The position numbers were made by a program, and so were the translations under genes. Positions 1-6,500 of a stretch of DNA of 11,292 nt are shown here, piece by piece. The stretch's first letter is position 1; each line of letters starts with the position of its first letter. Origin of the DNA: an uncultured Actinotalea sp. (GTDB lineage: Bacteria; Actinomycetota; Actinomycetes; Actinomycetales; Cellulomonadaceae); NCBI RefSeq assembly GCF_946885855.1, contig NZ_CAMPHH010000099.1, positions 1 through 11,292 on the forward strand. Direction: 5' to 3'. The notes under the pieces were generated by a model. That model had not been told where the DNA came from and did no database searches. It was given only the letters and a program-made list of their open reading frames with translations.

Positions 1-540
1 GCCGGACGCCGCGTCCACGAGGCGCCAGGCGAAGACGGGGCTGCCGAACTCGTCCTGCTCCTCGGGATCCGGCAGGACGCACAGCAGGACCGGGCCCTCC
101 GCCGCCGCGAGCTCCGCCACGCACCAGCCCGGTGCGCCGCCGGGGCCCTCGACCCGCCAGCGCTCCGCGCCCGTGTCCAGGTCCCGTCCCGTGAGGGACG
201 TCGGCGACGCGGGGTCCGGCGAACCGGCCGGCGCGCTGACGAGGAGGTCGGCCAGCTGGACCGCCTGGCCGTCGAGCTCCGCGCGCCATGCCTCCTGCGG
301 CGGCTCGGCCAGGGAGTCGACGGTCCCGGGCACGTCGGCGTACCGGGCCAGGTCCGCTTGTCGCTCCTGCTCGTCCACGACGGCGAACGCCGCAGCACCG
401 ACGGCGAGCAGCCCCGCCGCGCCCATCACCCACCAGCGTCGTCGACGCCAACCGCGGCCGTCCGGACGCGCGCCCCCTGCCGCGCCGTCGTCGTGGTCCT
501 CGTCCACGAGCTGGACCTGTGCCACCGGTTCCCCCTGCAT
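1..540 (-). CDS. PQQ/beta-propeller-like membrane-anchored protein, N-terminal part (runs off left edge)
   Basis: This 180-codon frame is open to the left edge, so the C-terminus is missing. The visible protein has an acidic cytosolic head (residues 1-30), an Arg/Trp-rich stretch (WRRRRWW, about 31-37) and one hydrophobic segment (about 36-55, VMGAAGLLAVGAAAFAVV). An extracytoplasmic region follows. Residues 116-130 (LTGRDLDTGAERWRV) resemble one blade of a PQQ-like beta-propeller, where a 'D..TG...W' turn is typical. Cysteines at about 140 and 154 could pair. The arrangement fits the single-pass, outward-facing PQQ-repeat proteins common in Cellulomonas relatives; the function is unknown. 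ATG at 538-540 has TAAGGT six nt upstream (leaderless style). GTG at 523-525 has a good ribosome site (AGGGGGA) in front and is an equally credible start. Coding is inferred from codon pattern and protein layout. Confidence 0.72.
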   Translation of the reverse strand, partial: MQGEPVAQVQLVDEDHDDGAAGGARPDGRGWRRRRWWVMGAAGLLAVGAAAFAVVDEQERQADLARYADVPGTVDSLAEPPQEAWRAELDGQAVQLADLLVSAPAGSPDPASPTSLTGRDLDTGAERWRVEGPGGAPGWCVAELAAAEGPVLLCVLPDPEEQDEFGSPVFAWRLVDAASG

Positions 541-543
541 GCA

Positions 544-563
544 ACGACCTTAACGACGGTCGT
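544..563. promoter_or_regulatory. Small inverted repeat at the start of the propeller-like gene
   Basis: ACGACC (544-549) and GGTCGT (558-563) form an inverted repeat with an 8-nt spacer just ahead of the ATG at 538-540. A -10-like TAAGGT on the minus strand (complement of 547-552) lies across the left arm and ends six nt before the ATG. I see no convincing -35. It could be an operator or chance; evidence is weak. Confidence 0.25.
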
Positions 564-645
564 GTTCGGGGCCGCGGCTGCGTGGTGTGCGGACGTCGAC
601 CGAGGACAGGGGGACGAGCGGCCCCACCCGGCGGATGTCGCAGGA

Positions 646-661
646 CCGGGCGACGGCCCGG
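646..661 (-). terminator. Hairpin just after the 62-aa ORF
   Basis: CCGGGC (646-651), loop GACG and GCCCGG (656-661) make a perfect 6-bp GC stem beginning 6 nt past the stop codon of the minus-strand small ORF. No T-run follows, so this is at most a non-canonical terminator, as is usual for stems in high-GC actinobacteria. Its placement mildly supports the ORF being real. Confidence 0.3.
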
Positions 662-667
662 CGGATC

Positions 668-856
668 TCAGAACCCGGTGCGTCGTCGGATCGCGAGGCG
701 CGGGGCGTCGTCGTCGGCGCGGCCGGGGACGGTCTCCGGGGTGACCGGTACCGAGAGCAGGCCGTCGTGGACGGCGTCCAGCACGGAGGCGTCGAGGGGA
801 CGGGACGGCGTCGTGAGCGCGTCGCGGGCGCGGGCCAGGTCGTTCGTCTCCGCCAT
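668..856 (-). CDS. Small hypothetical protein (62 aa)
   Basis: The 62-residue product (begins MAETNDLARARDALT, ends RLAIRRRTGF) matches no family I recognise. It has no signal peptide, membrane segment or cysteine. The N-terminal half could be helical (residues 1-33) and the tail is basic. Codon third positions are mostly G/C as in neighbouring genes. No purine-rich ribosome site precedes the ATG (854-856). Instead a minus-strand TACCCT ends 7 nt before it with TTGTCC 19 nt further up, which fits a leaderless transcript. A GC hairpin follows the stop. Longer frames on the opposite strand here are Arg/Pro-rich and look non-coding. It stands alone between the propeller-like gene and tetR. Function unknown; probably a real small gene. 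Confidence 0.5.
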   Translation of the reverse strand: MAETNDLARARDALTTPSRPLDASVLDAVHDGLLSVPVTPETVPGRADDDAPRLAIRRRTGF

Positions 857-863
857 GGGGCCG

Positions 864-894
864 AGGGTATGACGAAGCCCTGCGAAGCGGACAA
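864..894 (-). promoter_or_regulatory. Putative promoter of the 62-aa ORF, leaderless type
   Basis: On the minus strand TTGTCC (complement of 889-894) is followed after 19 nt by TACCCT (complement of 864-869), and 7 nt later by the ATG. This spacing would place the transcript start at or next to the start codon. Prediction only. Confidence 0.4.
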
Positions 895-941
895 GAGCCG
901 CGCCGGGTGAGGCCGCGGGTGAATCGGCCCGGGCGGCGGCG

Positions 942-1715
942 TCATCCCGCGGCGCACCGGCGCTCGAGGGCCTCGACCCCGTCGAGGAGCAGCGCGAGGG
1001 CGAACTCCTGGTCGGCGTCCTCCTCGGCCGCGTCGTCGAACGCCCCGGCGGCGAGGGCGGCGGCGATGTGCGGCTCCCGCGCGGGGTCGACGACCGCGCG
1101 CAGGAGGCCCCCGTAGTCGACCAGGGCGGGATGGTCGGCGCTGCGCCCGGCGTCGCGCTCCGCGACCGCGGCGGCGAGGTGCCCCTCGGTCAGGACGTGC
1201 AGGCTGAGCATGCCCACAACCGCGGTCGCCAGGGGCGGCGGGAGTGCGCTGTCGGCGAGGGCAGCGAGGCCGGTCTCGAGCCACCGGACGCGGTGCGGGC
1301 CGATCGGCGCCCGGCCGACCACCGAGACGACCCAGGGGTGCGCCCGGACCAGGACCAGCTGGGCGCGGCACCACGCCTCGAGGCGGTCGCGCCATGGCCC
1401 GGTGGCGGCGAGGTCGGGGGGGCGCAGCGCCGCGTCGTACATCCGCGCGAGGAGCTCGTCCTTGCCGCCCACGTAGCGGTAGAGCGCCATGGTCGTGACG
1501 CCGAGGCGCTCGGCGAGGCGGGCCATCGAGACCGCCGGGAGGCCCTCGGTGTCCGCGAGCTCGATGGCCGTCGCGGTGATCGCGTCGACGCTGAGGCCCG
1601 GACGCGGCCCGGGCCGTCGGGCGTCGTCCTGGCGCCAGAGCGCGGCCATCACCGGGGGCAGCGTCCCGTCCGTCGGCGCGGCTGCGTCCGCCGCCGGCGC
1701 CTGGTCGTCGGACAC
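942..1715 (-). CDS. TetR/AcrR-family transcriptional repressor
   Basis: A 257-aa TetR-type regulator, probably controlling itself and the divergent ABC exporter. After a disordered 38-residue N-terminal tail, residues 41-95 form the DNA-binding domain: helix 1 (LSVDAITATAIELADTEG), the helix-turn-helix (VSMARLAERLGVTTMALYRYV, about 62-82) and the conserved 'GGKDELLARM' after it. Residues about 100-257 are the helical ligand-binding and dimer domain, resembling the Tet-repressor C-terminal type (TetR_C_1, PF02909). The start is the GTG at 1713-1715. No ribosome site precedes it, but TAGGCT ends 6 nt upstream on the minus strand, suggesting a leaderless mRNA. The adjacent 15-bp palindromes are the expected binding sites. 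The inducer is unknown, possibly a compound exported by the transporter. Confidence 0.9.
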   Translation of the reverse strand: MSDDQAPAADAAAPTDGTLPPVMAALWRQDDARRPGPRPGLSVDAITATAIELADTEGLPAVSMARLAERLGVTTMALYRYVGGKDELLARMYDAALRPPDLAATGPWRDRLEAWCRAQLVLVRAHPWVVSVVGRAPIGPHRVRWLETGLAALADSALPPPLATAVVGMLSLHVLTEGHLAAAVAERDAGRSADHPALVDYGGLLRAVVDPAREPHIAAALAAGAFDDAAEEDADQEFALALLLDGVEALERRCAAG

Positions 1716-1721
1716 CGCCCC

Positions 1722-1750
1722 AGCCTAACCGTGTACGGGGTAGACAATAA
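1722..1750 (-). promoter_or_regulatory. tetR promoter (leaderless type)
   Basis: On the minus strand TTATTG (complement of 1745-1750) and TAGGCT (complement of 1722-1727) are 17 nt apart, and 6 nt separate the -10 from the GTG start. The -35 is weak and the -10 fits TAnnnT. Operator copy 1 lies wholly inside the spacer (touching the -35 edge), so TetR binding should block polymerase: autorepression is expected. Confidence 0.45.
1731..1745. promoter_or_regulatory. TetR operator, copy 1
   Basis: GTGTACGGGGTAGAC is an imperfect palindrome: GTGTAC, 3-nt centre, GTAGAC, with one mismatch to the ideal GTACAC. It is the first of two matching sites whose start points are 22 bp apart, preceded by the same AACC. 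It overlaps the transporter -35 (TAGACA, 1741-1746) and lies in the spacer of the tetR promoter. Assignment to TetR comes from its place between the divergent pair. Confidence 0.65.
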
Positions 1751-1770
1751 CCGTGTACGAGGTACACAGT
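1741..1770 (+). promoter_or_regulatory. Promoter of the ABC exporter operon (leaderless type)
   Basis: TAGACA (1741-1746; five of six to TTGACA), an 18-nt spacer and CACAGT (1765-1770) end 6 nt before GTG 1777, so the transcript would begin at that codon. Both palindromes overlap these boxes, which makes repression by TetR mechanically simple. The -10 is non-ideal. Confidence 0.45.
1753..1767. promoter_or_regulatory. TetR operator, copy 2 (perfect palindrome)
   Basis: GTGTACGAGGTACAC is a perfect 6-3-6 palindrome (GTGTAC / GTACAC). The shift from copy 1 is 22 bp, about two helical turns, so two repressor dimers would bind the same DNA face. It covers the spacer and -10 of the transporter promoter. 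Its first GTG (1753) is also an in-frame start for the ATPase gene, but using it would put the operator inside the coding region. Confidence 0.7.
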
Positions 1771-1776
1771 GGAGTC

Positions 1777-2742
1777 GTGGACCTCGGAGACCTCGCGGAC
1801 GTCGGCTCGCCGCCGCACCACGGACCGGCCGTGCAGGTGCGGGGCCTCGAGGTGGCGTTCGGGACGCACCGGGCGCTGGCCGGGATCGACCTCACCGTCC
1901 CGGACGGCGCGGTCGTGGCCCTGCTGGGGCCGAACGGTGCGGGCAAGACGACGACGGTCCGCGTGCTCACCACGCTGCTGCGCCCGACGGCGGGCACTGC
2001 GCGCGTCGCCGGCCTCGACGTCGTGCGCGACGCCGCCCGGGTCCGCGGTCTCATCGCCGTCACCGGCCAGGAGACCTCCCTCGACGGACGCCTCACCGGC
2101 CGCGAGATGCTCCGGATGATGGCGCGGCTGCGGCGTCTTCCGCGCGTCGCCGGGCGGGCGCGCGTGGAGGAGGTCCTGGAGGCCTTCGACCTCGCCGACG
2201 CGGCCGGTCGGCGCATCGGCACCTGGTCCGGCGGGATGCAGAGGCGCCTGGACATCGCGGCCGGGCTGCTCGTGCGGCCGCGCGTGCTGTTCCTCGACGA
2301 GCCGACGACCGGCCTGGACCCTCGCGCGCGCCGGTCCGTCTGGGACCTCGTCGGGTCCGTCGCCGCACGGGGGACCACCGTCGTCCTCACGACCCAGTAC
2401 CTGGAGGAGGCGGAGCAGCTCGCGGACGAGATCGTCGTCGTTGACGCCGGCAGGGTCGTCGCCCGCGGCACGGCCGGTGCGCTCAAGCGCCGGGTCGGAG
2501 GGGCGACCGTCGAGGTCGAGGTGCGTGGTGAGGCCGTGCCCCGGCGCTACGCCACGGACGGGACGGTCGGTGACGCGCGCCGGATCCTCGCTCACCTCGA
2601 GGACACCGCGATCCCGGTCGAGCGGTGGTCCCTGCGCGAGCCGACCCTGGACGACGTGTTCCTGGCGCTGACCGGCGTCCCGTCCGGCGGGGGCACCTCC
2701 GCCCGCCGCGCGCCGTCGGCCGCCCGGACGGAGGAGCGGTGA
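1777..2742 (+). CDS. DrrA-like ABC transporter ATP-binding protein (drug-exporter type)
   Basis: ATPase of a two-gene ABC exporter, 321 aa from GTG 1777. Visible motifs: Walker A GPNGAGKT (51-58), Q-loop in [10 protein letters not shown] (about 95-104), signature SGGMQ (151-155), Walker B LFLDEP (171-176) and D-loop TGLDPRAR. At the usual His switch there is Gln ([14 protein letters not shown]207), the form typical of the daunorubicin-resistance DrrA family. The C-terminal extension ends with [10 protein letters not shown], another DrrA-family hallmark, followed by a short basic tail. Start choice: GTG 1753 is open in the same frame but lies within operator 2, while 1777 sits 6 nt after a -10-like box. 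The stop overlaps the permease ATG by one base (TGATG), so translation is probably coupled. Substrate unknown; hydrophobic drugs or a secondary metabolite are plausible, and antibiotic resistance cannot be claimed from sequence alone. Confidence 0.93.
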   Translation: MDLGDLADVGSPPHHGPAVQVRGLEVAFGTHRALAGIDLTVPDGAVVALLGPNGAGKTTTVRVLTTLLRPTAGTARVAGLDVVRDAARVRGLIAVTGQETSLDGRLTGREMLRMMARLRRLPRVAGRARVEEVLEAFDLADAAGRRIGTWSGGMQRRLDIAAGLLVRPRVLFLDEPTTGLDPRARRSVWDLVGSVAARGTTVVLTTQYLEEAEQLADEIVVVDAGRVVARGTAGALKRRVGGATVEVEVRGEAVPRRYATDGTVGDARRILAHLEDTAIPVERWSLREPTLDDVFLALTGVPSGGGTSARRAPSAARTEER

Positions 2743-3512
2743 TGGGCGCGGCCGGCCTCGGGATGACCGCTGCGGTGCAGGACGCGGTCACGCTGACCGG
2801 ACGGAGCCTGCGGCGCTCGACCCGCGAGCTCGACACCCTGCTGCTGTCTGTCCTGCTGCCGGCGATGCTCATGCTGCTCTTCGTGCAGGTCTTCGGGGGC
2901 GCCCTCGACCCGAGCGGGCAGTACGTCGACTACGTCGTGCCCGGCGTGCTCCTGCTCTGCGCCGGGTACGGGGCGGCCCAGACCGCCGTCGGGGTCGCGG
3001 CGGACACGACCGAGGGGTTCGTCCGGCGGCTGCGGACCATGCCGGTCTCGGCGTCGGCGGTGCTGACCGGCCACGTCGTCGCGAGCCTCGCCCGCAACGC
3101 GGTGGCGACGCTCGCGGTCGTCGGCGTGGCCCTCGCCCTGGGCTTCCGGCCGACGGCGACGCCGGCGCAGTGGCTCGCCGCCGCGGGCCTGCTCGCGCTC
3201 TTCGTGACGGCCGTGACCTGGGTCTCCGTGGCGATCGGCCTCGTGGCGGGCAGTGTCGAGGCGGCGAGCGGCTACACGTTCGTCGTCCTCTTCCTGCCCT
3301 ACCTGTCCAGCGCCTTCGTCCCCGTCGGGACCATGCCGACGGCCCTGCAGCGGTTCGCCGAGCACCAGCCGGTGACCCCGGTCATCGAGACGCTGCGCGC
3401 CCTGCTGCTCGGCACGCCGGGCGGTGATCCCGTGCTCGCCGTCGGATGGTGCGCGGGGGTGCTCGCCGTGGCCGTCCCGGTGGCCGCGGCCCTGTTCCGC
3501 CGGACGGGGTGA
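2742..3512 (+). CDS. DrrB-like ABC-2 type transporter permease
   Basis: Membrane partner of the ATPase, 256 aa from ATG 2742; GGAGGAG lies just upstream and a GTG codon directly precedes the ATG. Longer in-frame starts reach back inside the ATPase gene and give non-membrane, Arg-rich sequence, so they are rejected. Six hydrophobic segments are visible at about 33-52, 61-83, 108-132, 141-167, 172-190 and 231-253, as in ABC2_membrane (PF01061) proteins. Family hallmarks include the cytosolic coupling segment EGFVRRLRTMPVSASAVL (about 91-108) and the conserved stretch between TM5 and TM6, SSAFVPVGTMPTALQRFAEH followed by QPVTPVIETLRALL. It should form a dimer with two ATPase subunits and export a lipophilic compound. 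It is the last gene of the operon; a hairpin and the convergent hrpA follow. Confidence 0.92.
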   Translation: MGAAGLGMTAAVQDAVTLTGRSLRRSTRELDTLLLSVLLPAMLMLLFVQVFGGALDPSGQYVDYVVPGVLLLCAGYGAAQTAVGVAADTTEGFVRRLRTMPVSASAVLTGHVVASLARNAVATLAVVGVALALGFRPTATPAQWLAAAGLLALFVTAVTWVSVAIGLVAGSVEAASGYTFVVLFLPYLSSAFVPVGTMPTALQRFAEHQPVTPVIETLRALLLGTPGGDPVLAVGWCAGVLAVAVPVAAALFRRTG

Positions 3513-3513
3513 C

Positions 3514-3528
3514 GGCTGCCCAGCAGCC
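3514..3528. terminator. Hairpin between convergent permease and hrpA genes
   Basis: GGCTGC (3514-3519), loop CCA and GCAGCC (3523-3528) form a perfect 6-bp stem 2 nt after the permease stop and about 28 nt past the hrpA stop. There is no T-run on either side. Its position in a 44-bp convergent gap suits a bidirectional termination role, but the evidence is positional. Confidence 0.35.
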
Positions 3529-3556
3529 TGCCCGGCGCGCTGTCGTCGGCGGACCG

Positions 3557-6500
3557 TCAGCCGGCGAGCGTCGTCCGGATGCGCTTGGCGGAGACCGGGA
3601 CCGGCGTGCCGAGCTGCTGGGCGAAGAGGCTGACCCGCAGCTCCTCGAGCAGCCAGCGGACCTGGGTCAGCCGCTCGTCGCGCGCGGGGTCCGGCGCGGC
3701 GTCGCGGGCGGCGGCGACGGCGGCGTCGTACTCGTCCTGGAGCTCGTGGACCTGCCAGGCGAGGCCCTCGTCGCGCGTCGGGTTCTCGGCCGCCTTGCGC
3801 AGGCGGTGCAGCGCGGCACGCAGGTACCGGACTAGGTGCGGCAGCCGGTCGGCGCCGGCCTGCGCGACGAAGCCGTCGTGGACGAGCCCGGCGAGCTGGT
3901 CCTTGAGGTCCGTGAGGGTGTTGAGCAGCGCGAGGCTCGAGGTGCCGCGGATCGCGACGTCGAGCTCGCGCGCCGCGGCCAGCACCGCCGCCGTGTCCCG
4001 GGCCACCGCGTACGTCCGGTCCTCCAGCGCGTCGCGGGCGGCGGTGCGCGCTCGGGCGTAGATGTCCGCGTCGCGGATCGCCCCCGCCCCGCCGACGACG
4101 GCGCCGAGGATCGCGTCCACCGCCGCACGCTGCAGGTCCAGGACCAGGGCGTCCGTCGACCGGTACGGGCTCGCGGCGAGCGTGAGCGACTCCGCGGCGG
4201 TCCACCGGCTCGTGATCCGCCCCGTCGCCAGCGCGAGCTCGCCGAGCAGCAGCTCCCGGACGCCCTCGGCGTGGGCGCGGCGCTGGCGGGCGGGGTCGGC
4301 GAGGACCCGCACCGCGATGGTCGGCCCGGCCCCACCGCGGGTCGCCGAGCCCGCCGATCCGGCGGTCCTGCCCTGCCCGGCGAGCGCCTTCCCGGTGGTG
4401 CCCCGCGTCGCTGCCCCACCCGCGCCGGCCCGTTCCGGTGCGCCGCTCTCGACGACGACCGCCGGGTACCCCTGGACGGTCAGCCCGCCGACGGCGGTCG
4501 TCACCACCTCGGGCAGGCGACCGTCGGGCAGGTCGTCCGGCCAGGTGGCGAGCCCGTCCCGCTCGAGGTCGGTGGGCGGCGCCGCGCCGGCGGGGTCGTC
4601 GCCGCCACCCGCCGTGAGGTCGGCACCTTGGCGCGAGGTCGGCGTCCCTGACCGCCGACCTCGCGCAGACGTGCCGACCTCGGCGGATGAGCCGGCGCCG
4701 CCCGGCCCGCCCGCAGCGTCGTCGGCGGCCTTCGCGTCACGCTCGGCGACCGCGGCGCGGACGGCGTCGCGCACCGCGGTGCGGACCGCGCTCTGGGACT
4801 GGGCGGCCAGGCGACGCTGCAGCGCAAGCAGGTCCGTCCCCTCGTCGAGGACGACGGCGCCGCTGCCCCGCTCCTCGAACACCCGGAACGTCATGCGCAG
4901 GTGGGCCGGCAGGCGCGCGTCGCGCCAGGCGTCCTCGGGCACCTCGACGTCGCGCAGGTCCCGCACCGCCCGGCCGAACGACTCCGCGAACGACGGCGCC
5001 ATGTCCGCCGCCCGCACGACGTCCTCCCAGGCGGGCTCGTTCGCGCGCAGCCAGGCCACGACCTCCCGCGCCACGTCGGGCGCCGGGACCAGCTGCACGC
5101 GCACCGGCTTAGGCAGGCCGCGGATCGTGGCGGTGACGAGCTCCTCCAGCATCCCGGGCACGAGCCGGTCGAAGCCCTCGGGGCGCACGCGGTTGAGCAC
5201 CTGGACGGGGAGGTGGACGGTGACGCCGTCGGCCTCGGTGCCGGGCTCGAACTGGTAGGTCAGGGGCAGGCGCAGGTCGCCCTGCTCCCACACGGCCGGG
5301 AACTGCGCCAGGTCTGCGGCGGCGCCGGCGGCCTCCTCGGTGACGAGCATGTCGAGGGCGAACGTGAGCAGGTCAGGGTCGTCCCGCTGGGCCTTCTTCC
5401 ACCACTGGTCGAAGTGCCGGGCGGAGACGACGTCGGCCGGGACGCGCTCGTCGTAGAAGTCGAACAGGACGTCGTCGTCGACCACGAGACCGCGGCGGCG
5501 CGCGCGGTGCTCGAGCTGCTCGGCCTCGGCGAGCGTGGCCTGGTTGTCGTGGAAGAACCGGTGATGCGTGGTCCACTCGCCCTGCACGAGGGCGTGGCGC
5601 AGGAACAGCTCGCGCGCGTGCTCGGGGTCGACCTTCGCGAAGAGGACCTTGCGGCGCGCGACGATCGGCACGCCGTAGAGCAGGACCTTCTCGAACGCGG
5701 TCGCGGCACCCTGCTTGGTCGACCACGCCGGCTCGGAGTAGGTGCGCTTGACCAGGTGCGGCGCGAGCTCCTCGGCCCACTCCGGCTGGATCCGGGCGGC
5801 GTCCCGGGCCCACAGCCGCGACGTCTCGACGAGCTCGCCGGCCATGACCCACGACGGCGGCTTCTTCGACAGCGGCGAGCCGGGGAAGATCGCGAACCGC
5901 GCCCCTCGGGCCCCGAGGTACTCGTTGCGCACCTGCGGCTTGCGGCCGGGCCGGTCGCCGCGGCGGTCCTTGCCGGTCGGCCCGCCGACCCGCACCTCGG
6001 TGACCTCCTGCATCCCGATGTGCGACAGCAGCCCGGACAGCACGGCCTGGTGGATCCGGTCGGCGTCCCACGCGAGGCGCAGGGCGCCGGGCCCATCGGG
6101 CCCGCTGAGCCCACCAGCGGCGGTGCGGTCGGCGTCGCCGTCGGCCGCGGTGTTGACCCGGGCCGGGGGGCGGACGGTGATGCCGAGCGGCTTGGCCATC
6201 TCCTTGAGCTGCGCGACGACGTCCTGCCACTCGCGCAGCCGCAGGTAGTTGAGGTACTCCGCCTTGCACAGCCGCCGGAACGCGGACCCGGACAGCTCGC
6301 GCTGCTGCTCGCGGACGTAGTGCCAGAGGTTGAGGTAGGACAGGAAGTCCGACGTCGGGTCGGCGAACCGGGCGTGCAGCTGGTCGGCCTGGGCGCGCTG
6401 CTCGGCGGGCCGCTCCCGGGGATCCTGGATCGACAGCGCCGCGGCGATGACCATGACCTCGCGTGCGACGTCGCGGCGTCCGCCCTCGACGATCATGCGC

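Noticed and set aside
568..625. GGGGCCGC / GCGGCCCC inverted pair between the first two genes
   Set aside because: The loop is 42 nt and the arms are pure GC; too likely by chance.
912..953. Inverted repeat GCCGCGGG / CCCGCGGC around the tetR stop codon
   Set aside because: The 8-bp stem has a 26-nt loop, includes coding bases and has no T-run; in DNA this GC-rich it is likely chance, so no terminator is called.
550..2595. A 681-aa minus-strand frame spanning tetR and the exporter start
   Set aside because: Arg/Pro/Gly-rich translation with no family features; it overlaps tetR and the ATPase, both clear by motifs. It is a shadow of high-GC coding DNA.
2592..4205. A 537-aa minus-strand frame opposite the permease and overlapping the hrpA end
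   Set aside because: Composition is typical of an antisense shadow (long runs of Arg, Gly, Asp, His); the permease and hrpA frames carry the real motifs.
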